Shown here: in pieces, positions 9,484 to 20,587 of the stretch | Layout of the letters: every line of letters starts with the position of its first letter | Numbering within the stretch: the first letter of the stretch is position 1 | Assembly (NCBI GenBank): GCA_000151295.1 | Contig: GG745358.1 | Span: forward strand, 580,164 to 644,163 | DNA: 64,000 nucleotides | Direction of reading: 5' to 3' | Source: Allomyces macrogynus ATCC 38327 | Lineage: Eukaryota; Blastocladiomycota; Blastocladiomycetes; Blastocladiales; Blastocladiaceae | Notes under the pieces: generated by a model | The model's database searches: none | Told to the model about the DNA's origin: nothing | Seen by the model: the letters and a program-made list of their open reading frames with translations, nothing else | Translations under genes and position numbers: made by a program

Positions 9484-11611
9484 TGAGTTGAGGATCGTGG
9501 TGGCGAGTTGGCTCTTGGCAGTGCGTTCTTGGTCGCGCGTATGCGAGAGGCAGCGGGAAGAGGATCGTCCAGTCTCGTCGTGCAATTTGGGGAGCGATGA
9601 GCCTTTTGAGGGCTGCTATGGTTGAGCGTGTTGTGACACGGTTGAGCTTTGTCTGACGTGGTTGAGCAGGTTGAGCATCAACAAGGTGGAATCCGTGAAA
9701 TGCAACAGACGCAGCTGGGCGCTCCGCCAAGCCGTGACATGCACAAGACACTCGGCGAGCCGGATGTAAGCCCGGACTGAAATGCATTCGAGAGTCAGTA
9801 TCCTCGTCGTCATCAATCCACACTGAGCCCGCTGCACCAGATCAGCACCCACAGAACAACTCCTCGACATCGTCACGGAGCAAAGCAAACCCGATGTCAT
9901 CGTCGCGTCTTGCCTGTGCGAGAATTGCGTCTGCTGCACCTTTGGTCCCGTGAGCGCGCACGAGCCGGTTGTGAATGAGCTTCGCGCGCGTGTGCAGGCA
10001 GTCGAGGTACTCGCGCGCTGGTTGACTGCCAAGCACAATGAGCCGTGGCCGTGCCGTGAGCCAATGGAGGTTGGCTTCGCGTGCGTGCGCAATGAGGTCA
10101 GCGACGAGGTGGTGCGTGCAAGCGAAATTTCACTCGGTCAAGGCTGAGACGTAGGTCGCGCTGGCGCTTGCGAATGATGCGAAACAGGACTGGTCTGGTT
10201 GGTCACGGCACGAGAGCAGGCTGGCAATGGACGCGACGAGGGCGCACACTGCACAGCTGCATAGTCAAGATGCGCTGAATCCTGGTCCATAGCGGCTCCG
10301 CGACCAGGTTCCAATGATTCCTGCGCGACCATGGACGGAAATATGGCCGTGACGAGTGCCGCGAGCAGTGCGCGTGCAGCGAATTGCGGTGGCAGCGACT
10401 GGCCAATGATTGTCGTCGTGGTGAGCGCGGTTTGATTAACGAGCACTCTGGCCGCTGCGAGCGTAGCAGGATCTTCGACTTGGTCCATGAGCGCATCGAG
10501 TGTCCATTGTTCCTTGGCCGAGGACGGGTTGACGACGAGCGAGGCCAGTTCGAGAGAGTTGAAAGTCGCAACAACCTTAGCAAATTGGCTCTTGACTCGA
10601 TCATCTTCGCCGTCAAGACAGCCATCGTGGTGATGGGTGCGGGGAAGTCGCACCGGCTGTGCACGGCCAGGAAGCGTGGTGGGCATTGGCAAGGCGTCGA
10701 GGATGGTTGGTAGCGCAAAAGCCTGGGCAGAATGGACAAGGGCTTGAAGGGGGCGGTGGATCGGACGCCGAGAGCGCAGGGGAGGTGGACGGCGTGAAGC
10801 CGTGGATGCGAATTTAGGCGGAAAACAATTGCGGCTGTGGAACATGGAGGCCAATATTTGCATTTAAGACAGCAAGTTGGATAGATGGGAGTCGCTTCGG
10901 TCGCCAACGTTCAGATCAAACAACGCCCGAGTTGCACGCAAAGTAAATCTATCACGGGGATAGCCACCATGGCGAAAGTAAACGTACGGCAACATCATCA
11001 GGCATCCGGGAATCGTGCAACAACACCAAAGCCCGCCCGACGCACAAAGTAACGGCGCATACTGGGTGCACAATGAGAGAGCGACGGCATGCAAGATACA
11101 GCTCAGGTGAGGCGATACACGGTGAACGGCAAGATGTGAGCGTGAGCGGTCGGCTTGCAACGGGGAGCGGAAACGCATCATTGAGCATTTTGTCGTCCAC
11201 TCTGCATTTCACGATGGTCAGGCAAACAAGAACGCTTTCATCTTCATGGTGGTTTTGTTTGCGTTGAATATCAATCAGCGCGTGGCCGTTTGCTCATGTA
11301 ATAGTGACAGCGTCGTTTCCAACGATATGAAATGCTGCAAGTCCTCAACCATTGTGTTGATGTGTTACCGCACTTCTTCTCTACCGCCCTGGGCGATTGG
11401 ACTTCAAGCGGGTACAGACTTCACGCCGGTGGACCCGCACGCGCACCTGGCCCACGCCCGCCTTGACTGCATCGGCGGGCTGGATTAGAGCGACTGAGGA
11501 GACGGAAACGAGGATCAAGCGAAGAGGTTCATTTCGATGATACAGACATGGGGTCAACAAATCAACAACACAAACCAACAACACAAACACAAACCAGCCC
11601 TTCCCACACTT
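9484..11611. other. Inter-paralogue region with eroded coding-like stretches
   Basis: There is no gene I can defend. On the minus strand, 10138-10863 is open for 241 codons from an ATG and contains protein-like segments (FAKVVATFNSLELASLVV; AARALLAALVTAIFPSM). Just below it, about 9842-10115 reads like a second coding block (VADLIAHAREANLHWLTARP; ARRDDDIGFALLRDDVEEL) ending in TGA. The blocks lie in different frames and no GT-AG pair joins them cleanly, so a decayed gene is likely. 10864-11611 holds only the 3' flank of paralogue B. Confidence 0.35.
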
Positions 11612-13720
11612 TCATTCTGCGACCACAACTTGCCCAACGATACCATCTGCTGCAAGCGCTTGGCCCATGGCCTCGATGTGCTTCAGCACTTCCGTTTCAA
11701 CGACGTTCACAGGCACTCGCACTTCGAGCGGGAACGGATCACGCTGGCGCTCACGCACTTGGGCCGCATCGCCCTTGCCAACCCACGGCCGGCATTCAAC
11801 GCACCATCGAGCCATGTTGATAATCTCCTGCGTCATTTGCTCAACGTCGCTGAACTCACGCAGCTCAACCACGAGCTTGTGAATAATTTTTGTCCACTCG
11901 CAGCGGTTCTCTTGCAGGTCCACAGTTGGAATGACGGTCCACAGCGCGTTCCCCTGCACGTACGCGAGCCGCCACTCTTCCAGCGGCGCGTCGTGCTCGC
12001 CAAATACGACTGGCGAGTCATCAATCCGCCTGAGCCGCGGCATGCACGAGAGCAGGACCGCGAGCTGCATGCTAAACTGGCCCTTGATGAATTCGAGGGT
12101 CGGCACACACGCTGCAGGCAACGAGCGCAAGATTGACGGCGCTTGTGGTTGGTCAACATCGTGTTGATCCGAAATGAGACTCGCAGTGAGTTCGACACGC
12201 TCGAGTGAGGGCAAGGCGCGGTCAGAGAACGTTTTAAACGTTTCGGCCGAGGTAATCAAGTGCGTGACAGGTGCCAGAATTGACGCGCTGTCATCAACCC
12301 ATTCCGCGAGCGGTGGGAGCGTCAGCGTCGTGAGATTGATAAGCGCATCGAGGTTGACGCTCGACATCATGATGGGAAGCGACTCCGAACCTCGAGAAAT
12401 CGACAGAGTTTGGATCGACGTCCACATTGCGCCCGGCACTGGCATGTGCCAATACCCCTCTTCAATCCACATGGCAACGTTGGCAAGTCTGGGAGCAACA
12501 AGATGACGCGCAAGTTTGGCAACCGCGTGTGCATTCCCGCGCAGCGTGATCAGGTTCAGGCATGGGCTGGTCGTAAACAATTCCGTGACCATGTCCGGTG
12601 GAGCCCACCCTTCTACGTCGAGCGATTCAAGAGCAGGAAGACCAGGGCTGCCGGCAGCAAGTTGGAAGAAGACGGTCGTTTTGCCCATGAAGTTGCGCAG
12701 CTCGGACCAAAGAGGCATCAGTGGTGGGTCAAGTTTCGCGGAGGCAAAAACGTCAGTTTGCAAGGTGGCAAGGCTGCCAAGCGTGCTGGCGTACTGTGCA
12801 ATTGCACTCGGGTGCAACTGCGCTGCAGTTACCGATAGCGACGCGAGCTGCAGCGCTTTCGGCAGCGCCTCCAAATTGCCAATATGGCCGTTCGACACTT
12901 GAATCTTGATCGCAAGACTGCGCAAATGCGGCAGCTCAATCGACTGGGCAACTTGGTTCCAGCTTTGATCGACCGTCAGGTTCAGCGAGGTCAGTGTTGC
13001 GCTCCACACAACGAGAGCCGACGCAACAGAACGAGTCGGTGAGCATTCCGGCAGGACAAGATGGAGCCACGCAACGTTGGGCAACGATACAGCAAGTTTC
13101 TCGAGTACAACATCGGGTCCATGGATGCGCTTGAGCGAGCTGCGCTGTGCAGCGTCGCGCAACACATCGGTTTCGGTCAGCGACAGCGCCGTGATCTGGT
13201 CGGCCGCAACCAACAAAAATCGATCGCCGTGGCGAGAGTGCGGCACAGGAACAAACGGCACGCATGCATCATGTGTGTCGATTTTCGGCAGCAAGAGCGT
13301 TTCCGTGAGCCTTTTCCCGTCTGGCCCATTTCGATTCTTTTTGGCAAACGCAACGAGGGGTGGCGACTGGCAGTCGAATCCATTTGCAACAATCGTCCAC
13401 CGCAACGGGACAAGTTTCCCGCGACGGTCTGGTACATTGTCAAAAGCAGCATTGAGACTCAAATCGACGTGAAATCCGAGCAAAGCGTCGTCAACGGCTG
13501 CGCGCCCCGCGCGGGACACATTACGCAGATTAAACAGCGTCCACGCAGTTGGTGAGGGTACTCGAAGATGATGGTCGACACGGTCCTGCTCGGGTGCAGT
13601 AGCGACGATGAACTCGACAATGACGCGGAGCACATCGAGTGGAAGTGTAGCGAGAGTTGCTGGTGTTGTGGTCGACATGAGCACGGCCCCGTCATGACTT
13701 GTAGCGACGGCTTGGTCCAT
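11612..13720 (-). CDS. F-box protein with leucine-rich C-terminal region, paralogue B
   Basis: Paralogue of the F-box gene at 7408-9483 and presumably another SCF adaptor. The open frame extends to 13894, but the ATG at 13718-13720 aligns the F-box (ATLPLDVLRVIVEFIVATAP, then FNLRNVSRAGRAAV) with that of paralogue A and gives 702 residues. Repeated leucine-rich blocks follow (for example VAWLHLVLPE, ATLTSLNLTVDQ, LDALINLTTLTLPP). The C-terminus shares RLAYVQGN, INMARWCVECRPWVGKG and the ending DGIVGQVVVAE with paralogue A. Most of the two proteins differ substantially, but the 3' 144 nt of coding sequence is almost identical. No intron is needed. It is divergent from PEX6, 870 bp away. Confidence 0.82.
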   Translation of the reverse strand: MDQAVATSHDGAVLMSTTTPATLATLPLDVLRVIVEFIVATAPEQDRVDHHLRVPSPTAWTLFNLRNVSRAGRAAVDDALLGFHVDLSLNAAFDNVPDRRGKLVPLRWTIVANGFDCQSPPLVAFAKKNRNGPDGKRLTETLLLPKIDTHDACVPFVPVPHSRHGDRFLLVAADQITALSLTETDVLRDAAQRSSLKRIHGPDVVLEKLAVSLPNVAWLHLVLPECSPTRSVASALVVWSATLTSLNLTVDQSWNQVAQSIELPHLRSLAIKIQVSNGHIGNLEALPKALQLASLSVTAAQLHPSAIAQYASTLGSLATLQTDVFASAKLDPPLMPLWSELRNFMGKTTVFFQLAAGSPGLPALESLDVEGWAPPDMVTELFTTSPCLNLITLRGNAHAVAKLARHLVAPRLANVAMWIEEGYWHMPVPGAMWTSIQTLSISRGSESLPIMMSSVNLDALINLTTLTLPPLAEWVDDSASILAPVTHLITSAETFKTFSDRALPSLERVELTASLISDQHDVDQPQAPSILRSLPAACVPTLEFIKGQFSMQLAVLLSCMPRLRRIDDSPVVFGEHDAPLEEWRLAYVQGNALWTVIPTVDLQENRCEWTKIIHKLVVELREFSDVEQMTQEIINMARWCVECRPWVGKGDAAQVRERQRDPFPLEVRVPVNVVETEVLKHIEAMGQALAADGIVGQVVVAE

Positions 13721-14590
13721 GGCAAGTATTTCTTGGTCGCGTGGAACTGCGGACAGTGTCGTGTTGTTTTGATGAGTGAAGCAGCGCCAGCGTCGCTCAG
13801 CAGCACGGTTTGGTTGTTTTTGTGGCCAAGTGAGCAGCCTCAACAAGACTCTCAATCGACTATCTTCAGCCATCGACTCTCCATCGACACCCAATCGACA
13901 TGATCAGTCGCATACGAGAAGCTGCAGTTCGCTAGTATCTTCGTTTAAAAAGCTTTTTGATAATGTTGGCAATGCATTTTTGGACCGGACAGAGATGTCA
14001 TGCCAAGGAGAGATCATTCTTTTAAGTACTTGTGGGTGTTGCGTTTGGTTTGCTGCCCTGCATCGTTGCTGGAAGTGGAAGCTTTTGGCTTCATAACAGG
14101 TATTCACGAACCGTGTGCGGTCGTGGTATGACCCTCTTTCCACTGTTTCCTCATTTCTGTCGGTGGTCATGGCAAAGCAGAGCACGGCTACTGGCTCGAG
14201 CATGCGTTGACAGTCTCGTATTAACGCACTTGCAAGTTGCAATCTCACCCTCTTGCACGATAATCTGTGACTGTCAAAGCACCCCTGTGCTTGCAGTGCC
14301 TGATGCGGCCCTTGTGGTCATTGCCGTTGGTGCTGTGTCGATGCGTCCAAGTCAATACGAAAGCGCTTCCACGTCAAACAGGGCTCAGCACCGTGATGTC
14401 AGCATCATGTGTCCGCGATGGTCGGTTGCGATCCGCCAAAGAAAAGAGCCCAGAAGCAACGACCGAGAGCACCGACCACCCCGGCTCCACCAACTCGCTC
14501 CTGAGCACGCAAGTACCAACGACACGGCTACGGCCAAAGTACTAGTCAAGCAACAGCGACGCTGAAGGCACCTGTCGAAGCCATCCAGCC
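13721..14590. other. Intergenic region between F-box B and PEX6
   Basis: This is a shared upstream region of two divergent genes, of lower GC than its neighbours. The F-box B frame stays open to 13894 with an in-frame ATG at 13871-13873, so part of it could be an N-terminal extension. I see no other gene and no tRNA-like structure. Confidence 0.45.
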
Positions 14591-17500
14591 ATGCCCGACA
14601 ACGCTGCGCCGCCACGCACACCGACAGCGCGGCTGAAGCTGCAAACTTGGCGCGCAGAGCTCGTCGACTCGCCCGCCACCGAAATCAAGCACGACTCCAC
14701 GTCCAATTATTTGTCCATTGATGTGGTCGTGTCCACGTATGCGACCGTGCCGCGACCGCGCCCGCGCACGTTCCGGCGCGTGCTTGTGCCAGCACCGAGC
14801 GACACAGACGCGCCGCTCGCCATTCGTCGAGATCTCCTGGTCGCACTGGGCATGCGCGAGTACGCCTGGCGAATCGACAAGGTCGCTGGGCCCGTGGTTC
14901 ACTCTGGCGACGTGCCAGAACTAGACGCGGTCGCTGTCGGCGTGCCTGACGCAGAATTCGACCACGTTACGACCGACAGTACGCGATTCGTGCGCTAGTT
15001 TGTCATTTCGGCGCGCTCTCATTCCTGTTTGAATTTCTAGACGTCCACTCTCAATTGCTCGGCACGGTGGCCACGCCTGGGCTCGGCGGCATCGTCAGCT
15101 GCGGCACGACCCCTCGCCAGGGCCGCGTGTCGACCACTACCAAGATCCTACTCGTCAAGCAATCGCAAGCGCCGCCGCCGCATTCGTCTGTTGCAGCTCC
15201 GCTGCTGCAACCAACCTACGTCGTCGAGCTGGTCCCGACCACGGGATCGCACGATCTGTGGCGCGCGTGCGCCGACGGCGCGTTCGACTTCACGCTGCCG
15301 CTCGGCGTGCAAATTACACAGTGCCCGCTGTTTGTCATTGCCGCAAGTCTCGGGTCCACCGAATTGGACGCCAAGACGACCGCTACCGTCTGGCCCGCGA
15401 GCGAACTGCTTGTCGACCCGGGATTGACTGGCGATGACGTCGTGTTTGTGTCGCCGGACGTCGGCGAGGCTCTGGCCGTTGCGAACGGCTCGCTCGTTCG
15501 CGTTACGACCGAGTCCACCGCGCGCGTGTTTCGGCTGTCATTTTGCAACTGGATGGCACCCGCGGCCATATCGCCTGTGGCCGCCCACCACCTCGGGATC
15601 GACACGCAGTGGAGCAGCTCCGGGCCAGATGCGCTCGTCACGCTGACACCGTGCTTCCGCGAGGACTTGCCGACGGCCAACGAGGTGCAGCTCGCGCTCG
15701 TGCAGGCACCCGGCATGGACAAGCAACACGTGCTCGACGCGACTCTCCCAGCCGTTGCTGCATGGCTGACCACGGCACGCGGGAAGTGGAAGCGCATCGT
15801 CGACCGGAACGACGTGCTCGCTTTTGACGTGCCCAATCACGTCCTCGACACGATGCGCATGGCGCGCGCGACCAAAGTGGATGTGGGGAACGTTGCGAAT
15901 CTGAACGCGTGGTGGGACAAGCCGCGCAGTACCGGCGCATTCACGACGGTTGTCTTTACCGTGGCCCAAGTCCTGGCCGACGCTGAACCGGGTCCATGGA
16001 CAACCGACGCGTCGACACGCATCATGCACCGCGGCGTCGTCCCCGCGCGGGTGCCACGACCAGCCACGGCGCCGTCGGCGCGCGCACTCACGCACCCGGT
16101 CATCGACTTGATTGGGTCTGGCCTTGACCCGCGCGCCGCCGCGCTCGCATTACTCTTGCACGGGCCCGCTGGGTCGGGCAAGGCCGCACTCACGGTCGCT
16201 GCCGCACGCCACGCGGGCGCCGTCGTGCACACGCTCTTGTGCCACGCGCTCCCGCGCGACCCGCAGCGTGCCGCCGACATGGTCGCGAGCGAAGTGCGTC
16301 GGCTGACGACCACGGCCGCGACCCCGCGCGACGTGCGCACGAGTACGGTGTGGTCCTGACGCACATTGACGACTGGTGCCGCGGGAAAGACGCGGGGGCA
16401 CAGGCCGCTCTCGTGCCGGCGCTGCGTGCCGCGCAGGACGCGATGCCGCTCGTCGCGACGGCCAAGGACTTGGACAAGATCGGGCGCGACGTCAAGGCCG
16501 CGTTCTCTCACGTGGTCGAAGTGCCTGTCCCGGCGCTGGAGGAACGCGTGACTCTTTTGCGCGAGTGCGCGTTCGCCGAGGTGGTCACGCTCGCACCACG
16601 CACCGTGCAGCGTGCGGCCGCACAGACGGCGTCGTTGACGCCGCGCGACTTGCAGCACGTGGTCGCCTCGGCCGCGGCCGAAGCCCACCGTGTCGGTGGC
16701 GACGTCGTCGACGTGGCCGTCCCGTGGCCGACACTCGCCGCTGCGCTCGACAAGCACCGCGCGCACCAGGCCGACGTCCTCGGTGCGCCCAAGATCCCAA
16801 CCGTGCAGTGGGCCGACGTTGGTGGGCTCGCCAACGTCAAGAAGGAAATTCTCGCGACGGTCCAGTTGCCACTACAGCACCCGGAACTGTTCGCGTCGGG
16901 CGTCAAGCAACGGTCGGGCGTGCTCCTGTACGGCCCACCTGGGACGGGCAAGACGCTCGTGGCCAAGGCCGTGGCCACCGAATGCCAGCTCAATTTCCTC
17001 TCCGTCAAGGGTCCCGAACTGATCAACATGTACATTGGCGAGTCCGAGGCCAACGTGCGGCGCATCTTCCAGCGCGCACGCGAAGCGGCACCTGCCGTGA
17101 TTTTCTTTGACGAACTCGACTCGGTCGCGCCCAAGCGCGGCGAAAAGGGGGATGCCGGTGGGGTCATGGACCGAATCGTCTCGCAGCTCCTGGCGGAACT
17201 CGACGGCATGAGTTCCGCGGGCGCACAGACCGCGCCCGTGTTTGTGATTGGCGCGACCAACCGGCCGGACTTGCTCGACGAGGCCCTGCTTCGCCCCGGC
17301 CGGTTCGACACCCTCGTCTACCTCGACGTGCCGTCGACCGACGACGCTCAGCGGCACGTGTTGCAGGCGCTGACGCGCAAGTTCCCGCTCGCCGAGGGGC
17401 TCGACTTGGACGAAGTCGTGCGCCACTTGCCGTTCTCGCTCACCGGCGCCGATTTGTACGCGCTCGCGTCGGACGCGATGCTGCATGCGCTCACGCGGTG

Positions 17501-17927
17501 CATTCACGCCGCCGAGGCCGCGGGCGAGGACGCGAATGCGCACGATGCGAGTTCCGTGCAGGTTGGGATCGATGATTTCCTTGCTGCGCTGAACACGCTC
17601 ACGCCGTCCGTGTCGCCCGCGGAACTCGCGCATTATCGGACTTTGCAGGCGCGGTTCAGTAATAGCAAGGAACCGAATGGCACTGCTGCTGCCACTGTGT
17701 CGGCTGGGTCGGCGACCGCAGCGTCCGCAGCGGCGGGGAGCTCGAGTTCGCGCGAGTCACCGGTGCCGGGAACATTTGCCAAGTCTATGAGTTTCCATGA
17801 AGACGCGGTGATTGATTTGACGGCCGACGGCGCGGAGGCCCCGAGTGCGAATGGGGCCGGGGCGTCCGGGTCGGAGTCCGGGTCGGCGCCCGTCAACAAG
17901 GGCAAGGGCAAGGCTAGGGCGCGGTAG
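14591..17927 (+). CDS. PEX6: Peroxisomal AAA-ATPase Pex6 (3 exons, or 2 exons plus a frameshift)
   Basis: Pex1/Pex6 form the hexameric motor that extracts the import receptor Pex5 from the peroxisome membrane. Exon 1 is 14591-14978 and exon 2 starts at 15041 (62-nt GT-AG intron). The frame then changes near 16294-16343; a 50-nt GT-AG intron there would give 1074 aa, and a one-base deletion is the alternative. The D1 P-loop is degenerate (HGPAGSGKAALT, about residue 504), as is usual for Pex6 D1. D2 is intact: VQWADVGGLANVKKEI, Walker A GPPGTGKT (about 744), GPELINMYIGESE, Walker B VIFFDELD (about 800), and an SRH region ATNRPDLLDEALLRPGRFD (about 851). The C-terminal 90 residues are a low-complexity Ser/Ala/acidic tail. 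Confidence 0.92.
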
Positions 17928-18255
17928 TGGTCGAGTATCGGAATACATTTTAGTTTCGTGTTAGGATTTTCCGTGGTTTGTGTTGCCGGCACGGTCGACC
18001 GCAGCCGCTGCGCGTTTGTGCAGTCCGAGATATGCTGCGGCGGTTTGAACTGGCTCACGCCGCCGGTGTTGTGGGACGGTGGAGAGCATTCACAAGAAAC
18101 GACCAAAGCTCTTCCAGCAATAACGAAGACAAAGTGACGGGTGGAGAACGCAAGCCCAACTCGCACGCCAGGACCGCCAGGACTACAAACACGGCATCTA
18201 TATGTTTCTGCTGATCATTGCAAAACGCGCCCCGAAAAACAATACAACACAGCAG
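17928..18255. other. Convergent intergenic region
   Basis: 3' flanks of PEX6 (+) and the GPI-type protein (-). I see nothing else here. Confidence 0.5.
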
Positions 18256-19502
18256 TTACTGCATGCCAAACACGGCCATCACAGCACCCAGGAGCACCAG
18301 CGGCGCGACCGACGCGTCCGCCTTACCCGCGCCCGACCCACCAGCGGCCGACCCACCGGCAGCCGTCTGCGCCTGCGAGGTACCAAATACAAGCGTGCCG
18401 TCCTTCTTGATGTAGTCGGCGCCGCAAATGTCGTTGTACCCCGAAATGGCCGAGTCGGTCGTGTTCTTGAGCTCGGTCGAGGCCGACCCGGACATGGCCG
18501 GGATCGCTTTCTGTTCCATGAACAGCACCGACTGCTGGTTCACGAGCTGCATGCACGGCGTGCACGTTTCCGACTTGGGGATCGACTTGAGCGCAGTTGA
18601 GTTGAACGATTCGCCCAGAGTGCCAATCGACATGCCAGACCCGGCCGACGACATGGAAGAGGACGACGATGACGAGGACGACGACGAACGCGACGACGAG
18701 GAAGACGAGAGCGACGAGGTCGACGACGTACCGGCCATGAGCTCCGGGTGCTTCTGCGCAAACGCCATGAACTCCTTGATGCAGAACGACGACTTGTCGG
18801 CGGGCGCTAAAGATGGGCGCGCGTCAATCATCTCAACGACCTTATAGAATCGAGCAAAACAGTCCAGGAAACGTGCACTTGGAGCAGATCATGTCAATGG
18901 CAAAGTTCATCGTGTCGACCATGAACGCGGGCGACAGGTTGCCCATCCCTTCGATCGACGACATGGACGACTTGAAGAGGGCCTCGCACCCGTCTACCAT
19001 GCGGTAATACGGCAGACAAGCAAAGCGTGATCAGTACGACTGCTGTGCTCACCAGAAAGTGAGGGAATACAGCGCGAGCATGGCAGACGGACCAAACATC
19101 GACTTGAACGCGGACTTGATGCCCGGCTGGCACTTGGCCGTGCACACGTTGCTCGTGACCTTGTCAATCATGGGGCCCATCTGGAGGATTGGCCGGTTCA
19201 TGGGTCAGCTTGAGCAAGCAACGCACGCGCACGCGCACGTCGTCGATCATGTTGGCCAAACGGATGGCACGCACCGTGTTCATGTCGAGTGTTGGCATCG
19301 CCATGGACGTGGTCGACGACCCAGCACCCGCCGCCTCGATGAACGCCTTGAGGCACGCGTCGTTTTGCAGCGCGACCATGGCGTCGTTGCACTTTTTCAT
19401 GTCGTCGTTCGACTGCGCGAGCGCAGCGGGCGCGGCCAGCAGCGCGAGCACGACCGCGGCAAGAACGACGAGAATAAGCGGGGAGGCGGCACGGCGGGCC
19501 AT
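18256..19502 (-). CDS. Cysteine-rich secreted, probably GPI-anchored cell-surface protein (4 blocks)
   Basis: The N-terminus at 19502 is a clear signal peptide (basic start, then a Val/Leu/Ala core, ending AALAQS). The C-terminus (stop 18256-18258) is a Gly/Ser/Ala-rich linker followed by a hydrophobic tail, typical of GPI attachment. Between them lie coding blocks with paired cysteines. Block 2 (19053-19180) has VCTAKCQPGIKSAFKSM, and block 3 (about 18850-18993 or slightly higher) has DGCEALFKSS and DMICSKC. Block 4 (18256 to about 18870) has CFARFYKVVEMI, SFCIKEFMAFAQ, a long Ser run and CTPCMQLVNQQ. The intron between blocks 1 and 2 is GT-AG and ends at 19181; its donor lies within a GTGCGC repeat. 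The joins of blocks 2-3 and 3-4 do not keep frame with any GT-AG pair I can find. The family is not recognised; a wall or adhesion role is inferred from the layout only. Confidence 0.6.
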
Positions 19503-20587
19503 TGTTGAAAGATGTTGATGGGGGAGAATTTCGTTTGCGAGGAGGACGAGAGAAGGCGGTGCACGCCAGGGGAGCGCCCACTCTAAATAGGCAAACGCGC
19601 TTGCCGGCAGCGTTGGCGCGCTTCATGGCCACAGCGATCGAGTCATAGCTCGGTTCAGAGCATCAGAACATGGTTGCCTGGTCGGCGTTCGAGAATAAAA
19701 TGCTGTTCGTGTTTGGGCTCGACTTGGCAAAGTGGGCTGCTCCGTGCATGCCGCGCGTGGACGAAACACGAGCGTTTTTTGCGTGGCGTTGGCGAGCGCC
19801 AGCTGAACAAGCCTTGTGCCTTTTTGATGTTTTGCGAGTTGAATGTGGACGCGAGCTCCCGATGAAAAGCAAGGCGCGCGCCGACCACAAAATCTTAAAC
19901 GAGATCCAACTCGGCGGAACCAGAGTCCTGGTCGAAATCAGGCATTGATTGAACGAGGACACAAACACTGTGCGCGCGCGCGCCGTGCTCATGGGTCCTG
20001 AAACCTCTGCGTGCAAGGCGGCCGGCACTCGCCCCGTTGGGCGGACGTGGACGCCATCGTTCTGCCACCGTGGTGCCCAGCTGGAGGAGCGCTGGACCAC
20101 CACTGAATAGCCGAGCACCACTGTCCCCGTGCGTTGACAACGAGGTGGGGGTAGAATGCAAGAACTAGCGCTCTCCTGCCTGCGTTCGTTGGGCCAGGAC
20201 GTCTTGCCAGCGGCCGCCACGACCCACGACGCCATAAAATCAAGGTGGTTATCAAATGCGATGGGCGCGGGCCATGGCTGCACCCGGAATTCACGGCATG
20301 GGTGCGAGACATATGCGAGACGTCGCTGGCAACCGTTCCCAGCCCGCTCTTTGCGCGCATCCAGCCGACAGCTGCCCTGCACGATTAACCATGGCGTCGG
20401 CGGAGCAGCGCACGGATTCAATGACGCTCAGATTCCCTGCATATTAATCTCGAACACAAGCCAGGCAATCTCGGCGACTCGACATCCAGTATTCGCGCCA
20501 AACGTGGGCCAAACTTCGGCTCGCTCCAGCAACCAACTACTCGACACGCATGACCACGACCAAGATTGGACAAGGCCGCCCAGGACC
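19503..20587. other. Divergent intergenic region
   Basis: This region separates the GPI-type gene (-) from the seven-helix gene (+). ORFs occur on both strands (including a 252-codon minus frame at 19663-20421) but have no motifs or codon bias. I take the region as promoters and UTRs. Confidence 0.45.

Noticed and set aside
19663..20421. 252-codon minus-strand ORF between the GPI-type and seven-helix genes
   Set aside because: Starts from an ATG but shows no codon bias, motif or splice context; it overlaps two presumed promoters.
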